The position numbers and the translations under genes were made by a program. The notes under the pieces are model-generated. The model made no database searches. It was not told the origin of the DNA and worked only from the letters and a program-made list of their open reading frames with translations. 54,389 nucleotides of DNA, taken from the NCBI GenBank assembly GCA_900314445.1, contig OMVA01000101.1:1-54389 (forward strand), given 5' to 3'. This document shows, piece after piece, positions 8,440-19,100 of this stretch. This DNA is from an uncultured Lachnospiraceae bacterium (GTDB taxonomy: Bacteria; Bacillota; Clostridia; Lachnospirales; Lachnospiraceae). The number at the start of each line of letters is the position of its first letter. Position 1 is the stretch's first letter.

Positions 8440-9321
8440 TTAGACTTTTTCCTGAATCTTCTTACCCATGATACCTGTTGGCTTCACGAGAAGAACGATA
8501 ATCAGAACTGAGAATACAATTGCATCAGAAAGCTGAGAAGAAATATATGTTCTTCCCAGAATTTCAATAACACCAAGTAAAAGGCCACCTATCATGGCAC
8601 CAGGAATTGAACCGATACCACCAAGTACAGCAGCTACGAAAGCTTTAATACCTGGCATGGCACCTGTGTATGGTGACAGTGTTGGATATGCAGAACAAAG
8701 CAGCACACCAGCCACACCGGCCATAGCGGAACCAATGGCGAATGTCAGTGAAATTGTACCATTTACACTGATACCCATAAGGGAAGCAGCACCTGGATCC
8801 TGCGCTACAGCAAGCATAGCCTGTCCACGCTTTGTCTTATGTACGAAAGCCTGAAGCAGGATAACTAAAATAATGCTGACAAAGATACTTACCAGTGTTG
8901 TACCTGGAATTGTGAAAGGACCAACCGTAACTGTGGCAAATGGGATTACTGAAGTAAAGATCTTAGGATCAGAACCAAAGACAAGCAGAGCTACATTCTG
9001 AAGGAAATAGCTGACACCAATTGCAGTAATCAGAACGGCAAGTGGTGAACCTGCATGACGCAGTGGCTTATAGGCAATCTTTTCTGTTGCCACACCAAGA
9101 ACCATACAACCAAGAATGGCTACAAGAATTCCCAGTCCCACTGGTAGATTTAATGTAGTAATTACAGTAAACGCAAGATATGCGCCAACCATGATGATAT
9201 CACCATGCGCGAAGTTCAGCATTTTAGCGATACCATAAACCATAGTGTAACCAATGGCGATGATGGCATAGATAGAGCCAAGGCTGAGGCCATTGATCAG
9301 ATTTGTGATAAAACTTATCAT
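8440..9321 (-). CDS. livH: Branched-chain amino acid ABC transporter permease LivH
   Basis: Membrane permease of 293 residues. LivH hallmarks are GLSLGSIYAIIAIGYTMVYGIAKMLNFAHGD at the N-terminus, AVAQDPGAASLMGI in the coupling loop and GGIGSIPGAMIGG near 235. A GAGGGAGAAG ribosome binding site precedes the ATG. It heads the livHMGF cluster, which is separated from livJ by a terminator hairpin. Confidence 0.95.
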   Translation of the reverse strand: MISFITNLINGLSLGSIYAIIAIGYTMVYGIAKMLNFAHGDIIMVGAYLAFTVITTLNLPVGLGILVAILGCMVLGVATEKIAYKPLRHAGSPLAVLITAIGVSYFLQNVALLVFGSDPKIFTSVIPFATVTVGPFTIPGTTLVSIFVSIILVILLQAFVHKTKRGQAMLAVAQDPGAASLMGISVNGTISLTFAIGSAMAGVAGVLLCSAYPTLSPYTGAMPGIKAFVAAVLGGIGSIPGAMIGGLLLGVIEILGRTYISSQLSDAIVFSVLIIVLLVKPTGIMGKKIQEKV

Positions 9322-9604
9322 ATCTTCTCCCTCTCATTTGGAAAATTAAATACAGAGCAAATCATTAGACTCACTCCGTAATTTTTATACCATGATGGAT
9401 ATACTAGCATAATTTTTTGTGTTTGAGTAGAAATTTTTACATTTTACTTTACACAATTTAATTGGTTTGTTCTCATTTGTAACGTAGATGCACAGCCCAT
9501 TTGCGCTACAAACAGGAACAAACCTGGTAAATGGAGTTCTCAATCTTTAAAGAAATAATTAAGAAAAGAACGAATTAAGAATGTCTTTCGAATTTAGGCT
9601 TCAA
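9322..9604. other. AT-rich intergenic stretch between livJ terminator and livH
   Basis: No open frame of note. It holds one weak GCAAATG element (9493-9506, reverse complement GCGCAAATGGGCTG). No confident promoter for livH was picked, so livH may depend on readthrough from livJ. Confidence 0.4.
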
Positions 9605-9610
9605 ATAAAT

Positions 9611-9642
9611 ATAGGGCGTCCAGAGAAAAACTGAACGCCCCA
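9611..9642 (-). terminator. Terminator/attenuator between livJ and livH
   Basis: The minus strand stem is GGGCGTTCAG/CTGGACGCCC (one mismatch) with a U-rich loop, followed by TATATTTATTTG. Its place after the binding-protein gene would give more livJ than livHMGF transcript. Confidence 0.8.
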
Positions 9643-9662
9643 TTGCATTTCAAAGTTAGTTA

Positions 9663-10895
9663 TTATTCAGCGTCTGCATTTGAAGATGTTGAAACATCTC
9701 CTGATTCCATCATCTTGTAAGCGCCATCTTCAATAACAACGGCTCTTGGTTCCTTATCCGGTTCACCAGCTTCGTTCCAAGTGATAGTACCTGTAAGGCC
9801 TTCAACTGAAACTTCTGTCATACCCTTTGCAAGAGCAGCTTCGATGTCAGCAATTGACATATCAGGTGTTACCTTTTCCTTTTCAGCAGCAGCCTTGATT
9901 GCGTATACAGCATCGTATGCATCAGCAGCAAACTGGTTAGGAGTAACCTTATTTGTATCTTTGAATGCCTTAACGAAGTTCTGAGTCTTCTCATCTGTAG
10001 CTGCTGCTGAGAATGGTGTCAGAAGCATTACGCCTTCTGCAAGGCTCTTATCGAAGTTTTCCATATCAAGCATACCGTCAAGTCCATCACAACCGAAGAA
10101 CTTAACATCAAGACCAGCCTTTGAAGCCTGTGTCAGGATTGTAGCTGCCGGTGTGTAGTAGATTGGAAGGAAAATCATTTCTACATCAGCATCCTTACAC
10201 TTCTGAAGCTGAGCAGAGAAGTCTGTGTTTGAATCAGCTGTGAAAGCTTCTTCAGCAGCAACTTCGATACCCTGTTTTCCAGCTTCTGCAACGAATGCAG
10301 CTTCGATACCTGATGAATAAACATCAGATGAATCGTAGATGATACCAACCTTCTTAGCGAGCTTATTCTCACCAATATACTGTGCTGACTTTGTTCCCTG
10401 TGCAGGATCTGCGAAGCATACACGGAATACATTATCGTACTTAACGCAATCTACAGCAGAACCAGATGGTGTAATTTGGAACATTGAATCTTCCTTTGTC
10501 TTTTCTGAAACTGCGATAGAGCAACTAGAAGTTGTTGAACCAACAAGCATCTGTGCACCCCAGTCCTTAAGAGTATTGTAAGCATTTACTGACTTCTCGT
10601 TATCAAATTCGTCATCTTCATACTTGTACTCTATCTGGTAGCCGTTGATACCGCCAGCAGCATTGATTTCATCAACTGCCTGCTGTGCGCCCCAAACTAC
10701 AGCCTGTCCATAGTTTGCTGCACTACCTGTAAGAGGTCCGATTGCACCAATCTTAAATGTAGCACCATCTGTTGCTGATGCTGTTGAATCTGTGTTCTTT
10801 GTGTCATTTGCTGTTGCTGCTGCATCCTGACAAGCGCCAAGAGAAAGTACCATTGCTGCACTAATAGCAAGACATGCAAGCTTCTTTAACTTCAT
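9663..10895 (-). CDS. livJ: Branched-chain amino acid ABC transporter substrate-binding lipoprotein
   Basis: Extracellular binding lipoprotein of about 410 residues. MKLKK, a hydrophobic core and lipobox LSLGAC put the lipidated Cys at 22. A Thr/Ser/Asp linker follows and then FKIGAIGPLTGSAANYGQAVVWGAQQAVDEINAAGGINGY, the classic opening of the LivJ/Peripla_BP_6 family. The chosen ATG has GGGAG 8 bases upstream; six upstream codons were left out. A consensus promoter lies about 50 bases upstream. Ligand preference among Leu/Ile/Val or other amides cannot be read. Confidence 0.93.
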   Translation of the reverse strand: MKLKKLACLAISAAMVLSLGACQDAAATANDTKNTDSTASATDGATFKIGAIGPLTGSAANYGQAVVWGAQQAVDEINAAGGINGYQIEYKYEDDEFDNEKSVNAYNTLKDWGAQMLVGSTTSSCSIAVSEKTKEDSMFQITPSGSAVDCVKYDNVFRVCFADPAQGTKSAQYIGENKLAKKVGIIYDSSDVYSSGIEAAFVAEAGKQGIEVAAEEAFTADSNTDFSAQLQKCKDADVEMIFLPIYYTPAATILTQASKAGLDVKFFGCDGLDGMLDMENFDKSLAEGVMLLTPFSAAATDEKTQNFVKAFKDTNKVTPNQFAADAYDAVYAIKAAAEKEKVTPDMSIADIEAALAKGMTEVSVEGLTGTITWNEAGEPDKEPRAVVIEDGAYKMMESGDVSTSSNADAE

Positions 10896-10944
10896 AATAG
10901 GTTCTCCCTTCAATATGTTATTTAAAACCTTAATAATGCATACG

Positions 10945-10973
10945 TTTATACTATAATATTTTTTCTATGTCAA
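10945..10973 (-). promoter_or_regulatory. livJ promoter
   Basis: TTGACA (10973-10968), 17 bases, TATAAA (10950-10945) on the minus strand, giving a leader of roughly 40-45 bases before livJ. Confidence 0.8.
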
Positions 10974-11076
10974 TATACTGGCATAAAGTTTATTGAATAT
11001 TGATAGTTTCGCCTTTATTTTTATTCTTTTTTGTGCAATTTTCATGCGTTAAAGTGCCACAATTCTGACAATATCG

Positions 11077-11310
11077 TTATTTTGTCGAATTCCATATTTC
11101 CAGGAAGTCTATTTTCCCACAAATATTCGGGCATTTCATTTTGCAAAAAGAAAATTCTTTTTCCAGATACATATTATGATCTGCATCTTCAAGAAGATGC
11201 CTGATAGAATTTGAAATTTTATTAGATATGGCACAAAATCGGGACAGGTTGGTTTTACTGCCAAAAGTACGTGCTGCCTTTTTCAGAAATTCGTTATCCC
11301 AATTAGCATA
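11077..11310 (-). pseudogene. Possible 5'-truncated gene remnant
   Basis: A 77-codon open frame without a start codon lies between the tuf terminator and the livJ promoter. It is bounded by TAG at 11311-11313 and TAA at 11077-11079. The reading is protein-like rather than random: it has an amphipathic stretch (FCAISNKISNSIRHLLEDA) followed by a Cys cluster FCKMKCPNICGK. I do not recognise the family. It may be the C-terminal relic of a decayed gene, or a chance frame. Confidence 0.3.
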
Positions 11311-11319
11311 CTATACTGC

Positions 11320-11359
11320 ATAAAAGTAAGAGCCCGATGCAGTTACCTGCACCGGGCTC
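11320..11359 (-). terminator. tuf terminator
   Basis: A 13-bp stem (11330-11342 with 11347-11359, one G·U) with a 4-base loop is followed by TTACTTTTATG on the minus strand, about 30 bases after the tuf stop. Confidence 0.88.
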
Positions 11360-11389
11360 CTTATCATTCAGTGATATTAGAGTCGTGAA

Positions 11390-12577
11390 TTATTCAACGA
11401 TTGAAACTACACGGCCTGAACCAACTGTATGACCACCTTCACGAATAGCGAATGTAAGACCCTGCTCCATTGCTACTGGGTGAATGAGTTCGATAGTCAT
11501 TTCTACGTTATCACCAGGCATGCACATTTCTGTACCTTCTGGAAGTGTGATAACACCTGTTACGTCAGTTGTTCTGAAGTAGAACTGTGGACGATAGTTG
11601 TTGAAGAATGGAGTATGACGTCCACCTTCATCCTTTGTAAGAACGTAAACCTGAGCAGTAAACTTCTTATGGCAAGTTACTGAACCTGGCTTAGCAAGAA
11701 CCTGACCCTTTTCGATAGAATTACGATCAATACCACGAAGAAGTGCACCGATGTTATCACCAGCCATAGCTTCGTCAAGAGTCTTACGGAACATTTCGAT
11801 ACCTGTTACTACTGTCTTAGCAACGTCTTCCTTGATACCAAGGATTTCAAGTTCGTCGTTAAGGTGAAGTGTACCACGCTCTACTCTACCTGTTGCAACT
11901 GTACCACGACCAGAGATTGTGAATACGTCTTCTACAGGCATAAGGAATGGCTTATCTGTATCACGTTCTGGAGTTGGGATGTACTCATCAACTGTATCCA
12001 TGAGTTCCATAATCTTGTCGCCCCATTCGCCGTTTGGATCTTCAATAGCCTTAAGAGCTGAACCCTTGATGATTGGGCATCCTTTGAAGCCATACTCTTC
12101 AAGAACTTCTGTAACTTCCATTTCAACGAGTTCGATAAGTTCTTCATCATCAACCATATCGCACTTGTTAAGGAAAACAACGATATAAGGTACGTTTACC
12201 TGACGTGCAAGAAGGATGTGCTCTCTTGTCTGAGCCATAACACCATCAGTAGCAGCAACTACGAGGATAGCGCCATCCATCTGAGCAGCACCAGTGATCA
12301 TGTTCTTAACGTAGTCAGCATGTCCTGGGCAGTCAACGTGAGCGTAGTGACGCTTCTCTGTCTCATACTCTACGTGAGCTGTTGAGATAGTGATACCTCT
12401 TTCTCTTTCTTCTGGAGCCTTATCGATGTTTGCGAAATCAACCTTAGAGTTACCTGCTACACGTGCTGCAAGTACAGTTGTGATAGCAGCTGTAAGTGTT
12501 GTCTTACCATGGTCAACGTGGCCGATAGTACCAATGTTAACATGAGGTTTCGTTCTGTTGTAATGTTCCTTTGCCAT
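11390..12577 (-). CDS. tuf: Elongation factor Tu
   Basis: GTPase delivering aminoacyl-tRNA to the ribosome, 395 residues. G1 is [10 protein letters not shown] near 18, the switch region is RGITIS, then come DCPGHADY (G3), NKCDMVDD (G4) and GSALKA (G5). Domains 2 and 3 are complete up to [25 protein letters not shown] precedes the ATG. It follows fusA but has its own promoter and terminator. Confidence 0.98.
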   Translation of the reverse strand: MAKEHYNRTKPHVNIGTIGHVDHGKTTLTAAITTVLAARVAGNSKVDFANIDKAPEERERGITISTAHVEYETEKRHYAHVDCPGHADYVKNMITGAAQMDGAILVVAATDGVMAQTREHILLARQVNVPYIVVFLNKCDMVDDEELIELVEMEVTEVLEEYGFKGCPIIKGSALKAIEDPNGEWGDKIMELMDTVDEYIPTPERDTDKPFLMPVEDVFTISGRGTVATGRVERGTLHLNDELEILGIKEDVAKTVVTGIEMFRKTLDEAMAGDNIGALLRGIDRNSIEKGQVLAKPGSVTCHKKFTAQVYVLTKDEGGRHTPFFNNYRPQFYFRTTDVTGVITLPEGTEMCMPGDNVEMTIELIHPVAMEQGLTFAIREGGHTVGSGRVVSIVE

Positions 12578-12641
12578 TTTAATTTCCTCCTAAAATTTCC
12601 CCTTTTAAATGTGGGGTATTCCTTAAAATCAGCTAATCTCG

Positions 12642-12670
12642 ATTATATTAAAGAATAGTCGTTTTTTCAA
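12642..12670 (-). promoter_or_regulatory. tuf promoter
   Basis: TTGAAA (12670-12665), 17 bases, TATAAT (12647-12642) on the minus strand in the fusA-tuf gap. It gives tuf an independent start with a leader of about 60 bases. A small CCCC/GGGG hairpin lies within the leader. Confidence 0.8.
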
Positions 12671-12679
12671 GTATTTTAA

Positions 12680-14827
12680 TTACTTACCCTTGTGCTCAGC
12701 AAGAACCTTCTCCTGAACGTTCTTTGGAGTTGGCTCATAATGATCGAAGAACATTGAGTAGTTACCACGACCCTGAGTGCTTGAACGAAGGTCTGTTGAG
12801 TAACCGAACATTTCTGAAAGTGGTACAAATGCCTTTACAAGCTTACCGTTACCAACATCTTCCATACCTTCAACACGTCCGCGGCGTGAGTTAAGGTCAC
12901 CAATAACATCGCCCATGTAATCAGCAGGCATTGTTACTTCAACCTTCATAATAGGTTCGAGAAGTACAGGCTTACCCTGTTCCATAGCCTTCTTGAACGC
13001 CATAGAACCAGCGATGTGGAATGCCATTTCTGATGAATCGACTTCATGGTATGAACCATCATAACATTCAGCAGATATACCAACTACTGGGAATCCACCA
13101 AGGAGACCGGACTGCATAGCTTCCTGGATACCAGCGTCAACTGATGGGATGTATTCCTTAGGAATAGAACCACCAACGACAGTGCTTTCGAACTTATAGA
13201 TTTCTTCTGAGTTAGGATCAAGAGGTGCGAATCTAACCTTAGCATGACCGTACTGACCACGACCACCAGACTGCTTAGCATACTTAGAATCAATATCACA
13301 AGGAACTGTGATTGTTTCTCTGTAAGCTACCTGTGGCTTACCAACGTTAGCTTCTACCTTGAATTCACGGAGAAGACGGTCAACGATGATATCAAGGTGA
13401 AGCTCACCCATACCAGCGATGATTGTCTGACCAGTTTCCTTATCTGTATGAGCTCTGAATGTAGGATCTTCTTCAGCAAGCTTTACGAGTGCTTCGTCAA
13501 GCTTACCCTGTCCGTCCTTAGTCTTAGGTTCGATAGCGAGTTCGATAACTGGCTCTGGGAATTCCATAGATTCAAGAATAACTGGCTCAGTTTCATCACA
13601 GATTGTATCACCCGTTGTTGTATTCTTAAGACCTACAACGGCAGCGATATCACCAGAGTAAACTGTGTCAATTTCCTGTCTCTTATTAGCATGCATCTGA
13701 AGAATACGTCCTACACGTTCCTTCTTGTCCTTTGTAGAATTAAGTACATAAGAACCAGATGAAAGTGATCCAGAGTAAACGCGGATGTATGCAAGCTTAC
13801 CAACGAATGGGTCTGTTGCGATCTTGAATGCAAGAGCAGCAAACTTTTCATCGTCAGATGACTTCTTAGTAATTTCGTTTCCTTCCATATCTGTTCCTTT
13901 GATATCTGGGATATCTGTTGGAGCAGGCATGAATTCAACTATAGCATCCAGAAGCTTCTGGATACCCTTATTCTGGTGAGCTGAACCACAAAGGACAGGA
14001 ACTACTCTTTCCTTCTCGCCAGCTGCATCAGTGATAGGTGCACAAACACCTGCACGAAGAGCCTTCTTCATGTCTTCAATTGATGGTTCCTCACCGTCAA
14101 GGTAAGCCATCATCAGATCATCATCAAGTTCGCAACAAGACTCAACGAGCTTTGTATGCCACTCTTCTGCCTGATCCTTATAATCATCAGGGATATCAGT
14201 AATTGTGATATCTGTACCCTCATGATTGTTGTAGATATAAGCCTTCATTTCGAAAAGATCGATAATTCCGTCGAAGAAATCTTCCTTACCAATAGGGATA
14301 TTTACAACAACTGGCTTCTTACCAAGTCTTGTATGAATCTCATCTACTGTGTTGTAGAAGTTTGCTCCAAGGATGTCCATCTTATTAACGAAAGCCATAC
14401 GTGGTACGTGGTATGTATCAGCCTGTCTCCAAACGTTTTCAGACTGAGGTTCAACACCACCCTTTGCATCGAAAACGCCGATAGCGCCATCGAGTACACG
14501 AAGGGAACGTTCAACTTCAACTGTGAAGTCTACGTGTCCTGGCGTATCAATGATATTGATTCTGTGCTCAAGAGCGCCAGGCTTAACCTTTGTCTGCTCC
14601 TGAACTGTCCAGTGGCATGTTGTAGCAGCAGATGTGATAGTGATACCACGCTCCTGCTCCTGAGCCATCCAATCCATTGTAGCTGTTCCTTCGTATGTTT
14701 CACCGATCTTGTAGTTAACACCGGTATAATAAAGAATTCTTTCTGTAAGTGTAGTCTTACCAGCATCGATGTGGGCCATAATACCGATATTTCTAGTACG
14801 CTCGAGCGGATATTCTCTTCCAGCCAA
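12680..14827 (-). CDS. fusA: Elongation factor G
   Basis: Translocation GTPase. G1 is [15 protein letters not shown], then DTPGHVDF (G3) and NKMD (G4); domain IV includes [17 protein letters not shown] and domain [15 protein letters not shown]. An upstream ATG would add 13 residues unlike EF-G. The better start is TTG at 14827, preceded by AAGGAGGA 6 bases away, giving [16 protein letters not shown] and a protein of 715 residues. It lies in the str cluster after rpsG. Confidence 0.97.
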   Translation of the reverse strand: MAGREYPLERTRNIGIMAHIDAGKTTLTERILYYTGVNYKIGETYEGTATMDWMAQEQERGITITSAATTCHWTVQEQTKVKPGALEHRINIIDTPGHVDFTVEVERSLRVLDGAIGVFDAKGGVEPQSENVWRQADTYHVPRMAFVNKMDILGANFYNTVDEIHTRLGKKPVVVNIPIGKEDFFDGIIDLFEMKAYIYNNHEGTDITITDIPDDYKDQAEEWHTKLVESCCELDDDLMMAYLDGEEPSIEDMKKALRAGVCAPITDAAGEKERVVPVLCGSAHQNKGIQKLLDAIVEFMPAPTDIPDIKGTDMEGNEITKKSSDDEKFAALAFKIATDPFVGKLAYIRVYSGSLSSGSYVLNSTKDKKERVGRILQMHANKRQEIDTVYSGDIAAVVGLKNTTTGDTICDETEPVILESMEFPEPVIELAIEPKTKDGQGKLDEALVKLAEEDPTFRAHTDKETGQTIIAGMGELHLDIIVDRLLREFKVEANVGKPQVAYRETITVPCDIDSKYAKQSGGRGQYGHAKVRFAPLDPNSEEIYKFESTVVGGSIPKEYIPSVDAGIQEAMQSGLLGGFPVVGISAECYDGSYHEVDSSEMAFHIAGSMAFKKAMEQGKPVLLEPIMKVEVTMPADYMGDVIGDLNSRRGRVEGMEDVGNGKLVKAFVPLSEMFGYSTDLRSSTQGRGNYSMFFDHYEPTPKNVQEKVLAEHKGK

Positions 14828-14871
14828 GGATTTTTCCTCCTTAATAAAATTAAACACGGGAAACATTTAGC

Positions 14872-14894
14872 AAATGTGATGAGACATCACATTT
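14872..14894 (-). promoter_or_regulatory. Hairpin in the rpsG-fusA intercistronic region
   Basis: A perfect 10-bp stem (AAATGTGATG/CATCACATTT) with a 3-base loop lies 45-67 bases before the fusA start. There is no U-tract. It could be an mRNA-processing or regulatory structure. Confidence 0.4.
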
Positions 14895-14967
14895 ACTTAA
14901 AACATTTCCTTCAAATAATAGTCTAAGCATTAGCAAATGAATTGCTGACGCAATACGTATTCTATAA

Positions 14968-15438
14968 TTAGAATCTGTAATGAGCGAAAGCCTTGTTTGC
15001 TTCTGCCATTCTGTGCATTTCTTCCTTACGCTTAACAGATGCACCAGTATTGTTTGATGCGTCGATAAGTTCAAGCGCAAGACGCTCACCCATAGTCTTT
15101 TCAGTTCTCTGACGAGCAAAGCCTGTCAGCCAACGAAGACCAAGAGCCTGGCGACGATCAGGTCTAACTTCGATAGGTACCTGATATGTTGCACCACCGA
15201 TACGTCTAGCTTTTACTTCAAGCTGAGGCATTACATTGTTCATAGCTGCTTCAAAAACCTCTACAGGGTCTTTTCCAGTCTGTTCCTTAATCTGGTCGAA
15301 TGCGCCGTAAACAATCTTTTCTGCTACACCCTTTTTACCATCAAGCATTACTGTGTTGATGAGGCGTGTAACAACCTTGCTGTTGTAAATAGGATCGGCA
15401 AGTACATCTCTTTTTACGATATGTCCCTTACGTGGCAC
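14968..15438 (-). CDS. rpsG: 30S ribosomal protein S7
   Basis: Small-subunit head protein that nucleates 16S rRNA 3' domain assembly, 156 residues (usual length). [28 protein letters not shown] and [28 protein letters not shown] are diagnostic. The start is GTG, with AAGGAGGG 7 bases upstream. It stands between rpsL and fusA as in the classical str operon. Confidence 0.98.
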   Translation of the reverse strand: MPRKGHIVKRDVLADPIYNSKVVTRLINTVMLDGKKGVAEKIVYGAFDQIKEQTGKDPVEVFEAAMNNVMPQLEVKARRIGGATYQVPIEVRPDRRQALGLRWLTGFARQRTEKTMGERLALELIDASNNTGASVKRKEEMHRMAEANKAFAHYRF

Positions 15439-15478
15439 GGTTCTTCCCTCCTTAATAATAATTAATTCTTAGGTACTC

Positions 15479-15499
15479 ACACGGGTCCTGCCCGCGTGT
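15479..15499 (-). promoter_or_regulatory. Small GC-rich hairpin in the rpsL-rpsG gap
   Basis: ACACGCGGG/CCCGTGT with one bulge and a 5-base loop, about 40 bases before rpsG. In E. coli S7 represses by binding the rpsL-rpsG intercistronic mRNA; whether this hairpin does the same is only a guess from position. Confidence 0.3.
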
Positions 15500-15594
15500 A
15501 CGTGCTGTACTTCTTTAGGGGGTCAAAGTGAAAACTCATCCCTCTCAAAAAACCAGCACCAAGAGTACGGTCAACTTGTGTCTAAACGGGGTAA

Positions 15595-16014
15595 TTACTT
15601 ACCAGCCTTTGGACGCTTAGCACCGTACTTAGAACGTGCCTGACGTCTGTTTGCAACACCTGCTGTATCAAGAGTACCACGGATAATGTGATATCTTGTA
15701 CCAGGTAAATCCTTTACACGTCCACCACGGATAAGAACCACGCTATGCTCCTGAAGGTTGTGACCTTCACCTGGGATGTAGCTAGTAACTTCAAGTCCGT
15801 TTGAAAGACGTACTCTCGCGATCTTACGAAGAGCTGAGTTAGGCTTCTTAGGAGTTGCTGTCTTAACTGATGTGCAGACACCTCTCTTCTGTGGAGATCC
15901 GCCTGCAACAGGCTTCTTCTTAAGAGAGTTAAAGCTTCTCTGAAGAGCAGGAGCTGTAGACTTCTTAACAGCTGTCTCTCTTCCCTTTCTAACTAACTGG
16001 TTAAATGTTGGCAT
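15595..16014 (-). CDS. rpsL: 30S ribosomal protein S12
   Basis: Decoding-centre protein, 139 residues. It has the conserved [20 protein letters not shown] and the [14 protein letters not shown] loop. The Lys residues corresponding to positions 43 and 88, where streptomycin-resistance changes occur, are unchanged. CAAGGAGGTG precedes the ATG. First gene of its transcription unit, directly after a consensus promoter and 5' hairpin. Confidence 0.98.
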   Translation of the reverse strand: MPTFNQLVRKGRETAVKKSTAPALQRSFNSLKKKPVAGGSPQKRGVCTSVKTATPKKPNSALRKIARVRLSNGLEVTSYIPGEGHNLQEHSVVLIRGGRVKDLPGTRYHIIRGTLDTAGVANRRQARSKYGAKRPKAGK

Positions 16015-16046
16015 GTGTTTTCACCTCCTTGCATCAAAATTATAAT

Positions 16047-16075
16047 AGGCGTGCACAGTCAGACTGCGCACGCCT
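16047..16075 (-). promoter_or_regulatory. 13-bp hairpin at the predicted rpsL transcription start
   Basis: AGGCGTGCGCAGT pairs with ACTGTGCACGCCT (one G·U) around a 3-base loop and is followed by TATTATAATTTT. The predicted start from the adjacent -10 box falls at the base of the stem. It may end rpoBC transcripts, protect the 5' end of the rpsL mRNA, or both. Confidence 0.6.
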
Positions 16076-16079
16076 AAAT

Positions 16080-16108
16080 ATTATATATATGCCTTATAGA
16101 TGTGTCAA
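16080..16108 (-). promoter_or_regulatory. rpsL (str operon) promoter
   Basis: Exact consensus TTGACA (16108-16103), 17 bases, TATAAT (16085-16080) on the minus strand, in the rpoC-rpsL gap. Among the strongest-looking promoters in the window. Confidence 0.88.
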
Positions 16109-16148
16109 TAAATATTTTAAACAATTTTCTTGACAAACTTTAGGAAAA

Positions 16149-19100
16149 TTATTCCTCTGTGCTTTCCCCTGTATCAGATACGATATCTTCTACAACTGGT
16201 CTCTCATCTTCTGGGATCTGAGAGTAATCAAGCTCATCTTCTGTATCTCTGATTGCTGCATTTGGATCTGCATCTGTGTTCAGGCGAACATCATTGTATA
16301 CACGCATACCTGTACCAGCTGGAATACGACGACCGATAATAACATTTTCCTTAAGACCATTCAGGTTATCAACCTTACCATTTACGGCAGCCTCTGTCAG
16401 GACACGAGTTGTGTTCTGGAATGAAGCAGCTGAAAGGAATGAATCAACTGCAAGGGAAGCCTTAGTGATACCAAGAAGTTCTCTATGAGACTGAACAAGA
16501 TCTTCTGGAGCTTTGCCCTCTGCGATAAGACGTGCATTTACATCGTCAATATCCAGCCAGTCAACAAGCTTACCAGGAACAAATCCTGTTCCCTTAGGAT
16601 CATCAATTCTAGCCTTTCTAAGCATCTGACGAACAATTACTTCTACGTGCTTATCATTGATTTCTACACCCTGTGAACGGTAAACCTTCTGTACTTCATG
16701 GAGCATGTACTCCTGAGTAGCTTCAGGACCGCAAACAGCAAGTAATTCGTGAGGGTTGATTGAACCTTCAGTCAGCATTGCACCATCAGCAATCTTTTCT
16801 CCATCCTTAACTACTACTGTAGCACCAAATGGAATTTCGTATGGCTTATCAACTGCAAGACCATCTTCCGCTAGGATAACTACTTCTCTACGCTTAGCGT
16901 GTTCATTAATCTGAACTGTACCGCCCTGCTTAGCAATGATAGCTTTACCCTTTGGATCTCTTGCTTCGAAGATTTCCTGTACACGAGGAAGACCTCGAGT
17001 GATATCTGTACCACCAGCGACACCACCTGAGTGGAAGTTTCTCATTGTAAGCTGTGTACCAGGTTCACCGATTGACTGAGCAGCGATAACACCAACTGCT
17101 TCACCAACCTGTACTGGCTGTCCAGTTGCAAGGTTTCTACCATAACACTTAGCACATACACCATGCTTACTACGACAAGTAAGTACGGAACGAATCTTGA
17201 TCTGTGCGTCAAGTCTTACATGATCATCTGTTTCTGGATCGTAGTATGGAAGGCCTGTTGCATTTTCAATACCTTCAGCAATAATACGTTCCGCACGTGC
17301 AGGTGTAATCATGTGGTTAACCTTTACAATGATTTCACCATCTTTATTCTTAATTGTTTCAGCAACATATCTGCCAGAAATTCTTTCTTCAAAGCCTTCT
17401 GTAAGTTCCTTGCCTTCTCTGAATGCAGAGATGTACATACCAGGAACTACGCCGGTACCGTCGCAGCAATCCTTCTGATATACGATCTGTTCCTGAGATA
17501 CGTCTACAAGACGTCTTGTCAGGTAACCTGAATCGGCTGTACGAAGAGCTGTATCTGACAGACCCTTACGAGCAGAGTGAGCTGAAATGAAGTATTCCAG
17601 AATGCCAAGACCTTCACGAAGGTTTGACTTGATTGGAAGTTCGATAGCATTACCAGTTGTATCCTGCATGATACCACGCATACCAGCCAGCTGCTTAATC
17701 TGCTGGTCAGAACCACGGGCACCTGAGTCAGCCATCATGTAGATGTTGTTGTACTTATCCAGTCCACCAAGAAGGGCAGCCTTCAGCTTGTTATCGGCAT
17801 CCTGCCATTGAGCAATAGAAATCTTCTTACGTTCATTATCTGTAAGGAAGCCCTTTGCAAAGTATATAGCTACTTCATCAACATACTTCTGTGCATTATC
17901 AAGAATCTTCTTCTTGTTTGCAGGTACTGTCATATCTGAGATAGATACAGAAATACCAGAAAGTGTTGAATACTTGTAACCGAATGACTTAATTCTATCA
18001 AGTGTTTCAGCAGTAATTGTTGAACCATGAACATTCATACACTTATTGAGGAGCTTCTTAAGAACGCCCTTCTTTACAAGTGTGTTGATTTCTGGCTCAA
18101 GAGCTGTTGCAGGATTTGAACGATCAACGAATCCAAGATCCTGAGGAATGATTTCATTGAAAAGAAGTCTACCAAGTGTTGTAGAAACAAATCCTTCCAC
18201 ATGCTGGCCAGTTGTTGTTTCACCGCTTCTCTTAACGAAAATTCTCTGCTGAAGAGTGATTTCCTTATTTTCATATGCAAGAAGTGCACGATTAAGATTT
18301 GCAAACTTTCTACCAATAACATCTGCTGGAGTAGAGATGATATCACGATAGAAAATAGGATCCTTCTTCGCATTCATTTCGACACGAATACGAATCTTGT
18401 CATAAGCACCAACCTTACCTTCTTCTGCATCCTTACGAACTGCATCGCAGTTAGCAAACTCATCATCCTTAAGGTATTCCTTAACAATGTTTGTTTCCTC
18501 AGTCATTTCATACTCATGGAAACGCTCATTTGTAAGGTAGTAACATCCAAGGATCATATCCTGTGCAGGAACGGCTACTACACTACCATCAGATGGCTTA
18601 AGCAGGTTGTTAGGTGAAAGCAGAAGGAATCTACACTCAGCCTGTGCCTCAACGGACAGAGGAAGGTGTACAGCCATCTGGTCACCATCGAAGTCAGCAT
18701 TGAAGGCCATACATGACAGTGGGTGGAGTTTAATAGCACGACCTTCAACAAGTACAGGCTCGAACGCCTGAATTGAAAGTCTATGAAGTGTAGGTGCACG
18801 GTTCAGCATTACTGGATGTGCCTTGATTACATCTTCTAATGTATCCCAGATTGCTGGATCCTGGCGTTCAACCATGTTCTTAGCAACATTCTGGTTCTGA
18901 GCAATCTTTCTAGTTGTCAGTTCGTGTACGATAAATGGCTTGAAAAGTTCTACTGCCATTTCCTTTGGAAGACCACACTGGTAAATCTTAAGTTCTGGTC
19001 CTACAACGATAACTGAACGTCCTGAATAGTCTACACGCTTACCAAGAAGGTTCTGTCTGAAACGTCCCTGCTTACCCTTCAGATATTCTGAAAGAGACTT

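Noticed and set aside
13244..13762. Long plus-strand open frame inside fusA
   Set aside because: It is the antisense shadow of a conserved gene, with no ribosome binding site and a Cys/Ser/Leu-rich reading typical of reversed coding DNA. The same applies to antisense frames in rpoB, rpoC, galT, hypD and the lysozyme gene.
14828..14866. ATG 13 codons upstream as the fusA start
   Set aside because: The extra residues are unlike EF-G, and a strong AAGGAGGA site serves the TTG at 14827.
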